A DNA stretch of 64,000 bases from Nocardioides allogilvus (GCF_003047285.1 NZ_PZYX01000003.1:186001-250000), one strand, 5' to 3'. Shown: positions 42,129-50,889, numbered from the stretch's first letter. A program made the numbers and translations. Notes: generated by a model from the sequence alone, not told the origin.

Positions 42129-43040
42129 TCAGAGCTCCACGCAGCGGTTGACCCACACGCCGGTCGTCACCATGCCGACCTTCTCGTAGAGCCCGAGCGC
42201 GCCGGTGCGCGAGTCGGTGCTCAGCTCGGAGGTCGTCGCGCCGTGGGCGCGCCCGGCGGCGAACGAGTCGACGAGCAGCGCCTGGGCGAGGCCACGGTTG
42301 CGCTGGTCCTTGCGGGTCCCGAGCCTCGAGATGTACGCCGTCCCGTTCTCGGACAGGAACACGATCGCCGCAGCGACGACCTCGCCGGCCGCGTCCGTCA
42401 CGACGCGGGCGTTCCAGGGCTCGTATCCCGGACGCTGGAGCACCATCGCGGTGAACGCCTCGAAGGTCTCCCGCTCGCGCTCGGACCACTCGAGGAACGC
42501 GTCCTCCAGCACGTCGTGCAGCGCGACGAGGTCCTCCGCCCGGGCCTGGCCGACAGCGTGTCCCGCCGGCAGGTCGCGGTGCTCGATCTCCGTGCCTTCA
42601 GGCAGCTCGAGGATCCAGCTCGTCCAGCGGATGCGATAGCCGAGGTCGGCCATCAACCGGTCGCCGGCCGAACCCTCCGGCACCGGCATGCCGATCAGCG
42701 TGGCGCCGCGCGACTTCGCGTGCGAGCGCAGCCAGGCCGCCAGCCAGGTGCCGATCCCGCGGCCCCGGTGGTCGGGGTGGACGGCCGCGTCGACGCGGTC
42801 GTTCCTCATGTGCTCGGCATAGGCGACGAGGTTGCCATCGGCGTACACCCCGATCGACGACGCCGCGAGGTCATAGCCCGGCAGCGCCCAGTCACTGATC
42901 AGATCGGCCTCCTCGATGTCGACCGACCCGGTGTCGTGCTGCTCCTGGGCGGCGATGAGGTCGAAGAGGGCGCGGGACTCGGACGTCTCCAGCGGGCGCG
43001 TGGTGAGGCCCTCGGGGAGGGCGGTCTGGACTCCGGACAT
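42129..43040 (-). CDS. GNAT acetyltransferase with two GNAT domains
   Basis: A 303-aa protein. Two GNAT folds are visible: the first with VHPDHRGRGIGTWLAAW (about 91-107), the second with RLGTRKDQRNRGLAQALL (about 242-259), each the acetyl-CoA pyrophosphate loop R/Q-x-x-G-x-G/A. Mycothiol synthase has the same tandem layout, but this protein is not clearly MshD. Acceptor substrate unknown. Confidence 0.87.
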   Translation of the reverse strand: MSGVQTALPEGLTTRPLETSESRALFDLIAAQEQHDTGSVDIEEADLISDWALPGYDLAASSIGVYADGNLVAYAEHMRNDRVDAAVHPDHRGRGIGTWLAAWLRSHAKSRGATLIGMPVPEGSAGDRLMADLGYRIRWTSWILELPEGTEIEHRDLPAGHAVGQARAEDLVALHDVLEDAFLEWSERERETFEAFTAMVLQRPGYEPWNARVVTDAAGEVVAAAIVFLSENGTAYISRLGTRKDQRNRGLAQALLVDSFAAGRAHGATTSELSTDSRTGALGLYEKVGMVTTGVWVNRCVEL

Positions 43041-43152
43041 GAACCGATTGTGGAGCCGTCGGCGGTGCCTGTCGCCCGGTTTTCGCCACAGTGATGGGAA
43101 TCGCCCCGGCGACGAAGCAGCCACTGGGCGTGATAACCACTACCGTTGCAGG

Positions 43153-44910
43153 GTGAGTGACCTTCCCCAGACCGACAGTCCCGACGCCAACGACGCCCCC
43201 CAGCTGACCTTCGCCGACCTCGGGCTGTCCCCGCAGGTGATGAAGGCGCTCGCCGACGTGGGCTACGAATCCCCGTCCGCGATCCAGGCCCAGACCATCC
43301 CGCCGCTCCTCGAGGGCCGCCACGTGGTGGGCCTCGCGCAGACCGGCACGGGCAAGACCGCCGCCTTCGCGCTCCCGATCCTGTCCCAGCTCGACCTCAC
43401 GCAGAAGACGCCGCAGGCGCTCGTGCTCGCGCCCACCCGCGAGCTCGCGCTGCAGGTCTCCGAGGCGTTCGAGAAGTACGCCGCGCACATGAAGGGCGTC
43501 CACGTCCTGCCGATCTACGGCGGCCAGGGCTACGGCGTCCAGCTGTCCGCGCTGCGTCGCGGCGTCCACATCGTCGTCGGCACCCCCGGCCGGATCATGG
43601 ACCACCTCGAGAAGGGCACGCTCGACCTGTCGGCGCTGCGCTTCCTGGTGCTCGACGAGGCCGACGAGATGCTGAAGATGGGCTTCGCCGAGGACGTCGA
43701 GACGATCCTGTCCGACACCCCCGACGACAAGCACGTCGCGCTGTTCTCGGCGACGATGCCCAGCCAGATCCGCCGGATCTCCAAGAAGTACCTCCACGAC
43801 CCGGTCGAGATCACCGTCAAGAACAAGACGACGACGTCGTCCACGATCACCCAGCGCTACCTCATCTGCTCCTACCCGCAGAAGGTCGACGCGCTCACCC
43901 GCATCCTCGAGGTCGAGAACTTCGAGGGCATGATCGTCTTCGTCCGCACCAAGAACGAGACCGAGCTGCTCGCGGAGAAGCTCCGGGCTCGCGGCTTCTC
44001 GGCCATGGCGATCAACGGTGACGTGCCGCAGGTCCAGCGCGAGCGCACCGTCAACCAGCTCAAGTCGGGCAAGCTCGACATCCTGGTCGCCACCGACGTC
44101 GCGGCCCGCGGCCTCGACGTCGAGCGGATCAGCCACGTCGTCAACTACGACATCCCCACCGACACCGAGTCCTACGTCCACCGGATCGGCCGCACCGGTC
44201 GCGCCGGTCGCTCGGGCGACTCGATCGCCTTCGTGACGCCGCGTGAGAAGCACCTGCTGCGCGCGATCGAGAAGGCCACGCGCCAGCCGCTGACCCAGAT
44301 GCAGATCCCGACGATCGAGGACATCAACTCGACGCGGCTCAACCGCTTCGACGACGCGATCACCGCGGCGCTGGCCGGCGACAAGCTCGACTTCTTCCGC
44401 GACATCGTCGCCCACTACATCTCCGAGCACGACGTGCCCGAGGTCGACGTGGCGGCTGCCCTCGCGGCGGTCATGCACGGTGACCACCCGCTCTACATGG
44501 AGCCGGAGCGCGAGCCCGCCCGTCGCGACTTCGACACCCGCGAGCAGCGCCCCGAGCGTGGCGGCGGCAAGAAGCCCGAGCGTCGCCCCCGCGGTCGTAC
44601 CGACGTCGAGATGGCCTCCTACCGCCTCGCGGTCGGCAAGCGCCACAAGGTCGAGCCCCGCCAGATCGTCGGCGCGCTCGCCAACGAGGGTGGCCTCTCG
44701 CGCCAGGACTTCGGGCACATCGACATCCGTCCCGACTTCTCGCTAGTCGAGCTGCCGCGCGACCTGCCGCCAGGCACCCTCGACCGCCTGGCCGGCACCC
44801 GCATCTCCGGCAAGCTGATCGAGATCCGACAGGACGGCGGCGCACCGGCTGCCCGCAGCCAGGCCCGCTCCTCGTCGTACGGCGACAAGAAGCCGCGCCA
44901 CAAGAGCTGA
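43153..44910 (+). CDS. DEAD-box RNA helicase, DeaD/CsdA-like
   Basis: A 585-aa ATP-dependent RNA helicase. Motifs: AQTGTGKT (I), PTRELA (Ia), VLDEADEM (II), SATMP (III) and HRIGRTGRAGR (VI). The Q motif precedes I. After a basic, Arg/Gly-rich linker (about 450-490) the C terminus is a DbpA-like RNA-binding domain (about 495-565). Probably acts in ribosome assembly or mRNA turnover. Start GTG 43153. A strong terminator follows. Confidence 0.93.
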   Translation: MSDLPQTDSPDANDAPQLTFADLGLSPQVMKALADVGYESPSAIQAQTIPPLLEGRHVVGLAQTGTGKTAAFALPILSQLDLTQKTPQALVLAPTRELALQVSEAFEKYAAHMKGVHVLPIYGGQGYGVQLSALRRGVHIVVGTPGRIMDHLEKGTLDLSALRFLVLDEADEMLKMGFAEDVETILSDTPDDKHVALFSATMPSQIRRISKKYLHDPVEITVKNKTTTSSTITQRYLICSYPQKVDALTRILEVENFEGMIVFVRTKNETELLAEKLRARGFSAMAINGDVPQVQRERTVNQLKSGKLDILVATDVAARGLDVERISHVVNYDIPTDTESYVHRIGRTGRAGRSGDSIAFVTPREKHLLRAIEKATRQPLTQMQIPTIEDINSTRLNRFDDAITAALAGDKLDFFRDIVAHYISEHDVPEVDVAAALAAVMHGDHPLYMEPEREPARRDFDTREQRPERGGGKKPERRPRGRTDVEMASYRLAVGKRHKVEPRQIVGALANEGGLSRQDFGHIDIRPDFSLVELPRDLPPGTLDRLAGTRISGKLIEIRQDGGAPAARSQARSSSYGDKKPRHKS

Positions 44911-44936
44911 CCGAGTCGGCACCACCGACTGCGCAA

Positions 44937-44974
44937 CGAAGAAGCCCCGCCACTGACGTGGCGGGGCTTCTTCG
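44937..44974. terminator. Strong rho-independent terminator
   Basis: A 17-bp perfect stem from CGAAGAAGCCCCGCCAC (44937-44953) and its complement (44958-44974) around TGAC. The T-rich arm ends allow it to work in both directions between the helicase and yceI. Confidence 0.93.
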
Positions 44975-45007
44975 TGTTCACGCCGACCCGGGAGTCGGCG
45001 GGGTGGA

Positions 45008-45574
45008 TCAGGCGGACTTGATCGCCGAGATGTCGAACTCGAGCTTGACCTTCTCCGACACGAGCACGCCACCGGTCTCGAGGGCGGCGTTCCAGACGAG
45101 GCCGAAGTCCTTGCGGTTGACGGTGGTCTCACCCTCGAAGCCGACGCGGGTGTTGCCGAAGGGGTCGATCGCCGAGCCGGTCTGCTCGAAGTCGATCGCG
45201 ACGGACTTGGTGACGTCCTTGATGGTCAGGTCGCCGGTGATGGTCCAGTCGTCACCGTTGCGCGTGACGTCGGTGGAGACGAAGCGGATCGACGGGTAGG
45301 TCTCGATGTCGAAGAAGTCGCCGGACTTGAGGTGACCGTCGCGGTCGGCGTTGCCGGTCTCGACCGAGGTGACGTCGATGGTCAGGTCGACCTTGGAGTT
45401 GGCGGGGGTCGCCGTGTCGATGTTGGCCGTGCCCTCGAAGGCGCCGAACTGGCCGCGGACCTTGGTCACCATCGCGTGACGAGCGACGAAGCCCAGGCGC
45501 GAGTGCGAGGTGTCGAGGGCGTAGTCGCCGGCGATGTCGGCGATGGCGGTGGTGGGGGCGTCGAACTGCGACAT
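45008..45574 (-). CDS. YceI-family polyisoprenoid-binding protein
   Basis: A 188-aa lipocalin-like beta-barrel protein of the YceI family (GDYALDTSHSRLGFVARH at 16-33, DFGLVWNAALETGGVLV near the end). There is no signal peptide, as usual for the cytoplasmic actinobacterial members. They bind isoprenoid-type lipids; the role is unclear. AAGGAGAAACCCC precedes ATG 45574. The promoter carries the motif shared with the CE1758 operon. Confidence 0.93.
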   Translation of the reverse strand: MSQFDAPTTAIADIAGDYALDTSHSRLGFVARHAMVTKVRGQFGAFEGTANIDTATPANSKVDLTIDVTSVETGNADRDGHLKSGDFFDIETYPSIRFVSTDVTRNGDDWTITGDLTIKDVTKSVAIDFEQTGSAIDPFGNTRVGFEGETTVNRKDFGLVWNAALETGGVLVSEKVKLEFDISAIKSA

Positions 45575-45601
45575 GGGGTTTCTCCTTGGGTTGATGAGCA
45601 G

Positions 45602-45618
45602 GTAGTACAACTTTCAAC
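45602..45618 (-). promoter_or_regulatory. Shared operator-like motif in the yceI promoter
   Basis: On the plus strand GTAGTACAACTTTCAAC, 15 of 17 positions identical to 26294-26310. On the minus strand a TTGGGG-N17-TATGTT promoter overlaps it, so binding would block transcription of yceI. Confidence 0.6.
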
Positions 45619-45738
45619 ATACTTGCTCGTCAGGTATTCCCCAACGTCTGGAGAAAATTTCTCCGTACGGCGACAGGCACCCCGAAATGGAAGCGAGCCG
45701 CGACCCGACGGGTCACGGCTCACGAAGCAGGGTGGGTG

Positions 45739-45864
45739 TCAGGCAGCGCGCGCGGCGGCAGCTCGGGGCTGACTCCAGCGTGCCTCCATGTGCGTGCGGC
45801 CGGCCTGGTCGGCGACCGCCACCCACGTGCAGACGAGCCCGCTGGTCATCGTGGTGTCCCTCAT
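45739..45864 (-). CDS. 41-aa small protein
   Basis: A 41-residue frame with ATG 45864 and a good AGGAGA ribosome binding site seven bases upstream. The middle segment CTWVAVADQAGRTHMEARW looks structured and recalls small conserved proteins of this lineage; the tail is Ala/Arg-rich. No known function. Confidence 0.6.
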   Translation of the reverse strand: MRDTTMTSGLVCTWVAVADQAGRTHMEARWSQPRAAAARAA

Positions 45865-46227
45865 GTGACATCTCCTGTTCACTTTCTGTTCACCCAAGGT
45901 ACCGCATCCCCACCAGAACGCCAAGAGATCGCCGAAATCGGCCTGTTCGCTCCACCCGGAGTGACGATGCGCGGGCCGATCCGGCCGGGCCGCTCCACCC
46001 CTGCGCTGACAAGGCTGCCGGGGGGCATGCGGGGAAATGGGTGCACGCCCCTTGCTGCATGGGGTCAGCAAGGGGCGCGCGAGAGGAACCTTCTCACCTC
46101 GCCGAACGAGGTGTCTTGAGATCGAGCGAAACAGCCTGGGTGGTGAGGACCACTTGCGCGATTTCGTCGTTCGCCTGACATCCGGCCGTCACTGAGCGCT
46201 CCCTGTCGGGGTGGGGAGGGCGGTGCC
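45865..46227. other. Intergenic region of 363 bp with two hairpins
   Basis: No gene I can support. Two GTGAACA repeats lie just upstream of the 41-aa gene. Hairpin 1: CGCCCCTTGCTG (46046-46057) with CAGCAAGGGGCG (46066-46077). Hairpin 2: CACCTCG (46095-46101) with CGAGGTG (46107-46113). Possible leader, small RNA or attenuator before the dehydrogenase gene. Confidence 0.5.
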
Positions 46228-47679
46228 ATGATGGGCCGCATGGAGCAGCTGCCTGAGCTTTTGTTCATCGACGGCGAGTGGCGCGAGGCCAATGACGGCG
46301 CCCGGTTCGACGTCGAGGATCCCGCCGACGGGAGCACCCTCGCGAAGGTCGCCGACGCGGGTGAGGCCGACGCCGCGGACGCGCTGGACGCGGCGGTCGC
46401 GGCCCAGGCCGCGTGGGCGGCGACAGCGCCCCGCGACCGTGGCGAGCTGCTGCGATCGGCGTACGAGCTGATCATGGAGCGCCAGGACGAGTTCGCCCGC
46501 GTCATCAGCCTGGAGATGGGCAAGCCGCTGGCCGAGGCGGCCGGCGAGGTGGCCTACGGAGCGGAGTTCTTCCGCTGGTTCTCCGAGGAGGCGGTGCGGA
46601 TCCACGGTCGCTGGATGTCCGCGCCCGACGGCAAGAGCCGACTGCTGACCGCCAAGCGGCCGGTCGGGCCGTGCCTGTTCGTCACCCCTTGGAACTTCCC
46701 GATCGCGATGGGCACCCGCAAGATCGGTCCGGCGATCGCGGCGGGCTGCACGATGATCGTCAAGCCTGCCTCACAGACACCGCTGACGATGCTCAAGCTC
46801 GCTGCGCTGCTCGACGAGGTCGGGCTGCCCGCGGGGGTCCTCAACGTCATCCCGACCACCGACCCGGGCCCGGTCGTCGGCGCGCTGATGGCCGACGACC
46901 GGCTGCGCAAGGTGAGCTTCACCGGCTCGACCGCGGTCGGCAAGCTGCTGGTCAAGCAGTCGGCCGAGAACCTCCAGCGCGTGAGCATGGAGCTCGGCGG
47001 CAACGCCCCCTTCCTGGTCTTCGCCGACGCCGACCTCGATGCCGCGGTCGAGGGCGCGATGCTGGCCAAGATGCGCAACATGGGCGAGGCGTGCACCGCG
47101 GCCAACCGGTTCCTCATCCACGCCGACGTCGCCGAGGAGTTCGCCACCAAGCTGGGCGAGCGGATGGGCGCGCTGCGCGTCGGGCGCGGCCAGGACGACG
47201 GCGTGCAGGTCGGCCCGCTCATCGACTCCGACGCCGTCGACTCGGTCAGCCAGCTCGTCACCGACGCCATCCACGACGGCGCGAAGGTGGTCGTCGGCGC
47301 TGGGCGCCCGGCCGGGGCCGGTCACTTCTACCCGCCGACGGTCCTCGTCGACGTGCCCCCCGAGGCGCAGATCAACGTCGTCGAGGTCTTCGGCCCGGTC
47401 GCGCCGATCACCACCTTCACCACCGAGGACGAGGCGGTCGCGGCCGCCAACGGCACTGAGTACGGTCTCGCCTCCTACGCCTACACCCGCGACCTCGACC
47501 GCACCCTGCGGCTGGCCGAGCGCCTCGAGTTCGGCATGGTCGGCATCAACACCGGCCTGGTCTCCAACCCGGCGGCTCCCTTCGGCGGCGTGAAGGCGAG
47601 CGGGTTCGGCCGCGAGGGCGGTTTCGAGGGCATCGAGGAATACCTCGACACGACGTACGTCGCCCTGCCGGCGACCTAG
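46228..47679 (+). CDS. gabD: NAD(P)-dependent succinate-semialdehyde dehydrogenase
   Basis: A 483-aa aldehyde dehydrogenase. TPWNFPIAM (about 150-158), FTGSTAVGK (about 231-239), ELGGNAP and the catalytic Cys289 in NMGEACTAANR mark the family; the closest type is succinate-semialdehyde dehydrogenase, though other short aldehydes cannot be excluded. ATG 46228 has GGGGAGGG upstream; ATG 46240 is an alternative. No gabT neighbour, so the source of the semialdehyde is not shown here. Confidence 0.88.
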   Translation: MMGRMEQLPELLFIDGEWREANDGARFDVEDPADGSTLAKVADAGEADAADALDAAVAAQAAWAATAPRDRGELLRSAYELIMERQDEFARVISLEMGKPLAEAAGEVAYGAEFFRWFSEEAVRIHGRWMSAPDGKSRLLTAKRPVGPCLFVTPWNFPIAMGTRKIGPAIAAGCTMIVKPASQTPLTMLKLAALLDEVGLPAGVLNVIPTTDPGPVVGALMADDRLRKVSFTGSTAVGKLLVKQSAENLQRVSMELGGNAPFLVFADADLDAAVEGAMLAKMRNMGEACTAANRFLIHADVAEEFATKLGERMGALRVGRGQDDGVQVGPLIDSDAVDSVSQLVTDAIHDGAKVVVGAGRPAGAGHFYPPTVLVDVPPEAQINVVEVFGPVAPITTFTTEDEAVAAANGTEYGLASYAYTRDLDRTLRLAERLEFGMVGINTGLVSNPAAPFGGVKASGFGREGGFEGIEEYLDTTYVALPAT

Positions 47680-48261
47680 TCAGGGCCGAGGTGCCAGTGC
47701 ACCAGCGGTGAGGCGCTGCGCGACCGACACGAGGTCTGCGTGGTCGACCGACGCAGCGGCGTTGGCCCCGACCAGTCGGTCGAACAGGATCCCGTCCAGG
47801 GCCGCGACCAGCCAGTGGGCCCGGGCGGTCGCGTCGTCCGCGCCCATGGCGGCCAGCGCCTCGCCCACGCGGTTGCGGATCGTCAGTCCGCCGGCATGCA
47901 ACCGGTCGGCGAGGTCGGGCCGCCGCAGCGCCTCCATCGACAGCTCGTAGCGCGCGATGTGGCGCTCGCGCCCGCTCGTCAGCCAGCGCTCGAGCAGGTC
48001 GGCCAGGGCGGCGGCCATCGTGTCGGCGTCGGCCGCGGCCACGAGCGGCGCCATGACGTCGAGGTCGACGTGGTCCTGGGCGACGAGGTCGTCGAGGCAG
48101 GCGCCCAGCAGGGCCGCGCGCGTGCGGAAGTAGTAGGACGTCGAGCCGGCGGGGACGGCCGCGGCGGTGTCCACCGCCCGGTGCGTCAGCCCGCGGGCGC
48201 CTGCAGTGGACAGCACCTGCAGCGCCGTACGGGCGATGAACTGACGACGGTCCTGCTCCAT
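47680..48261 (-). CDS. TetR-family repressor
   Basis: A 193-aa regulator with an HTH at about 25-45 (LTHRAVDTAAAVPAGSTSYYF) and a TetR C-terminal domain. It is divergent from a small membrane-protein gene, with two 16-bp operator-like palindromes between. Its stop lies right after that of gabD (convergent, adjacent). Confidence 0.92.
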   Translation of the reverse strand: MEQDRRQFIARTALQVLSTAGARGLTHRAVDTAAAVPAGSTSYYFRTRAALLGACLDDLVAQDHVDLDVMAPLVAAADADTMAAALADLLERWLTSGRERHIARYELSMEALRRPDLADRLHAGGLTIRNRVGEALAAMGADDATARAHWLVAALDGILFDRLVGANAAASVDHADLVSVAQRLTAGALAPRP

Positions 48262-48269
48262 GCGCCGCA

Positions 48270-48285
48270 CTCTACCGCCGTAGAG
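48270..48285. promoter_or_regulatory. TetR operator-like palindrome 1
   Basis: CTCTACCGCCGTAGAG, perfect 6-bp arms. Same layout CTCTAC-N4-RTAGAG as the site at 48298. Confidence 0.8.
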
Positions 48286-48287
48286 TT

Positions 48288-48323
48288 GTGGTGGTGACTC
48301 TACATCTATAGAGTCACCACCAC
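48288..48323. promoter_or_regulatory. Large palindrome containing TetR operator 2
   Basis: Perfect 15-bp arms, GTGGTGGTGACTCTA (48288-48302) and its complement (48309-48323), around CATCTA. The core CTCTACATCTATAGAG (48298-48313) repeats the first operator's design, 28 bp away. Confidence 0.85.
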
Positions 48324-48342
48324 CCCGACCCCAGGAGATCCG

Positions 48343-48855
48343 ATGACCACGCGCACCCTCCGTTCGACCTGCACCGCCCTGATCGGCTGGCTCCTCGTCA
48401 TCACCGGCGCCGGGCACACCACGCTCGTGGCGATCGGCAGCAGCGCGACGCCGTCACCGGAGGAGCGCGAGGTGCGGGCGCTGATGGCCGCGACCTCGAT
48501 CCCGGTCGCCGGGATGGAGCGCTCCTACTGGGACCTCTACCAGGGCATGAGCCTGATGATGGCGCTGATGCTCGTCGGCCTCGGTGCGCTGGTGCTGCTC
48601 GTGAGGCGCCGCGCGCCCGGGCTGGTCGAGGACCCGCGGACAGCGCTGCTGCTGGCCGTCGTGCTGGTGCCGGCGGTGGCGCTCAGCGTGCTCCTGCTGC
48701 CGCCCCCGCCGATGGTGCTGCTCGGGCTGGCGGCCCTCGCCGCCGTCGTCGCGCTAGTGCGAGGTCCGCGCCAGCTCGAGCGCCCGGGCGGCGAGCGGCA
48801 CGAGCAGCTCGCGATCAGCCGGGACCAGGCCGACGCGGGTACGGCGGTCGAGTAG
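48343..48855 (+). CDS. Small four-TM membrane protein, TetR target
   Basis: A 170-aa protein. Four hydrophobic segments (about 10-32, 66-86, 97-117, 123-140) are followed by a hydrophilic tail. It lies behind the tandem operator of the divergent tetR gene. The last 34 codons overlap the 3' end of glpD on the other strand; this tail is antisense to glpD, so the protein may have been extended by loss of an earlier stop. Function unknown. Confidence 0.8.
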   Translation: MTTRTLRSTCTALIGWLLVITGAGHTTLVAIGSSATPSPEEREVRALMAATSIPVAGMERSYWDLYQGMSLMMALMLVGLGALVLLVRRRAPGLVEDPRTALLLAVVLVPAVALSVLLLPPPPMVLLGLAALAAVVALVRGPRQLERPGGERHEQLAISRDQADAGTAVE

Positions 48856-50292
48856 GTCGTCCACGTCCACGGCACCTTCGTGCGTGACCCCGAAGATCAG
48901 CTCGGCCAGGGTCACCGGGACCAGGTCGGTCGCCGGGGCGAGGAGCTCCTCGTCGGACAGGCCACTGACGGCGCGCGCGTTGTCGAGCACGAGACCTGCG
49001 TCGGTGCCGAAGCGGCGTACGAGCCGGGCAGGCTCCTCGAGGCGGGCGAGCTCCGCGCGTGACGCAGCGCCGAGCAGCGGGGTGCTGGCCGTGACGCAGG
49101 GTCCTGCGACGAGCCCGGCGGCCTCGACCGCGGCGTCGACGGCGTCCTGCGCCATCCGGCGATAGGTCGTGAGCTTGCCGCCGACGATGGTGATCACCCC
49201 GGTCTTGCTGGTGAGGACCGCGTGCTTGCGCGAGATGTCGGCGGTCGAGCCGTCGCCCGCGTCGATCAGCGGCCGCAGGCCGGCGAAGGCGCCGACGACG
49301 TCGCTGCGGCGCAGCGGCTGGGCCAGCGCGGCCGAGGCCACGTCGAGCAGGAAGCCGATCTCGGCCTCGGACGGTGTGGGCACGTCGGGGATGTCGCCGT
49401 CGACGGGCTCGTCGGTGAGGCCGACGTAGATCGTGTCGTCGGGCTGGGGAATGACCATGACGAAGCGGCTCGTCGAGCCGGGGACGGGCGCGGTGACCGT
49501 GACCCGCAGTCGCGGCAGGGTCGAGCCGCGGAGCACGAGGTGGGTGCCGCGACTCGGGCGCAGGGTGATCTCGTCGACCAGCTCGCCGGCCCAGACGCCG
49601 GTCGCGTTGATGACGGTCCCGGCGGTGATCGTGCGGGTCTCGCCGGTCAGCTCGTCGCGCAGCTCGACGCTGGTGCCGGTCGCGCTGAGCACGCGGGCAC
49701 GGGTGCGGATGTGGGCGCCGCGGGCCGCCGCGGTGCGCGCGACCGTGGTGACGAGGCGGGCGTCGTCCTCGAGCTGGCCGTCCCACGACAGCAGCCCGCC
49801 GCGCAGGCCGTCGGTGCGGAGGCCCGGCGCGAGGCGGAGGGTCTCGGTGGCGGAGATCCTGCGCGGCTTGGGCAGTGTCTGGGCGGAGGTCCGCGCCGTA
49901 CGCCGCAGCATGTCCCCGGCCCAGAAGCCGCCGCGCGTGAGGGTGGCGGCGAAGGTGGAGACGCTCGACATCAGCGGCACCAGCATCGGCATCGCGCTGG
50001 TCAGGTGGGGGGCGGTGACCTGCATCAAGATGCCGCGCTCGACGGCGCTCTCGTGGGCGACGCCGACCTGGGCCTTCGCGAGGTAGCGCAGGCCGCCGTG
50101 CACGAGCTTGGAGGACCAGCGCGACGTGCCGAAGGCGAGGTCGTGGGCGTCGACGGCGAGGGTGCTCAGGCCGCGGGTGACGGCGTCGAGGGCGACGCCG
50201 ACGCCGGTGATGCCCAGGCCGATGACCAGCACGTCGACGTGGTCGGGCAGGTCGGCGGTGCCGTGGGAGATGCGGCGCTCGGTCGTGCTCAT
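48754..50292 (-). CDS. glpD: Glycerol-3-phosphate dehydrogenase (FAD)
   Basis: A 512-aa FAD-dependent G3P dehydrogenase. The dinucleotide motif is VLVIGLGITGVGVALD (about 21-36); SSKLVHGGLRYL (about 60-71) and GGKLTTYRRMAQDA (about 383-396) are family signatures. It oxidises G3P to DHAP at the membrane. Overlaps tetR by ATGA. The cluster glpD-tetR / agpS-like-dagK has the same order as M. tuberculosis Rv2249c-Rv2252. Confidence 0.93.
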   Translation of the reverse strand: MSTTERRISHGTADLPDHVDVLVIGLGITGVGVALDAVTRGLSTLAVDAHDLAFGTSRWSSKLVHGGLRYLAKAQVGVAHESAVERGILMQVTAPHLTSAMPMLVPLMSSVSTFAATLTRGGFWAGDMLRRTARTSAQTLPKPRRISATETLRLAPGLRTDGLRGGLLSWDGQLEDDARLVTTVARTAAARGAHIRTRARVLSATGTSVELRDELTGETRTITAGTVINATGVWAGELVDEITLRPSRGTHLVLRGSTLPRLRVTVTAPVPGSTSRFVMVIPQPDDTIYVGLTDEPVDGDIPDVPTPSEAEIGFLLDVASAALAQPLRRSDVVGAFAGLRPLIDAGDGSTADISRKHAVLTSKTGVITIVGGKLTTYRRMAQDAVDAAVEAAGLVAGPCVTASTPLLGAASRAELARLEEPARLVRRFGTDAGLVLDNARAVSGLSDEELLAPATDLVPVTLAELIFGVTHEGAVDVDDLLDRRTRVGLVPADRELLVPLAARALELARTSH

Positions 50293-50867
50293 GGCGCCAG
50301 CACCCTTTCGATGAGGATGCGGGCCTCGGCGGCGAGGTCGTCCTCGGTCACGTCGTCGTCGACCATCGTGTGACCGCTGAACACGAACCCGTGGGCGGCG
50401 AGCACCAGGCTGCGGGCCATCACCTTCGGGTTGCCGGAGCGGATCATGCCGGCGGCCTGGCCATCGGCGATCGTGCGCTCGATGACCTCGAGGATGAGGT
50501 CCTGGGAGCGGCCGCGCCGGTTGAGGAGATAGGGGAGGAGCAGCTCGGGGTCGAGCTCGACGATCCGCACGAACAGCTCGTTGTCGCGCAGTGCGCGGAC
50601 CGTGGTGACGACCCGGTCGATGATGTCGGCATGGGGGTCGCCGGCGCTGACGACCGTGGCCCACTCGCGGGTCATCAGGTCGCCGAGGAGCTTCTCCATG
50701 TCGGGCCAGGACCGGTAGATGGTCATCCGCGACACACCAGCTCGGCGCGCGACCTCGGTGAGGGTCGTGCGGCGCCAGCCCACGTCGAGGATGCAGTCGC
50801 GGGCCGCATCGAGATAGGCGTCGGTCGGAGAACTTTTGGCGGGGTCATTGTGACGAAGTGACGTCAT
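50289..50867 (-). CDS. TetR-family repressor of the glpD/agpS cluster
   Basis: A 192-aa regulator with an HTH at about 36-55 (LTEVARRAGVSRMTIYRSW). It matches the position of Rv2250c. Its ATG lies inside the 27-bp palindrome at 50863-50889 and no ribosome binding site precedes it, which suggests a leaderless transcript. Probably represses both divergent operons. Confidence 0.92.
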   Translation of the reverse strand: MTSLRHNDPAKSSPTDAYLDAARDCILDVGWRRTTLTEVARRAGVSRMTIYRSWPDMEKLLGDLMTREWATVVSAGDPHADIIDRVVTTVRALRDNELFVRIVELDPELLLPYLLNRRGRSQDLILEVIERTIADGQAAGMIRSGNPKVMARSLVLAAHGFVFSGHTMVDDDVTEDDLAAEARILIERVLAP

Positions 50868-50889
50868 GTGTCACACTGTAACACATGAC
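50863..50889. promoter_or_regulatory. 27-bp palindrome spanning both divergent start codons
   Basis: Arms GTCATGTGT (50863-50871) and ACACATGAC (50881-50889) around nine bases. Each arm contains the ATG of one gene. Symmetric -10-like hexamers (TACAGT leftward, CACACT rightward), each seven bases before an ATG, fit overlapping leaderless promoters. Confidence 0.8.

Noticed and set aside
45736-46119. 127-codon plus-strand frame in the gap before gabD
   Set aside because: It runs antisense to the 41-aa gene and through hairpins, with no ribosome binding site or family resemblance.
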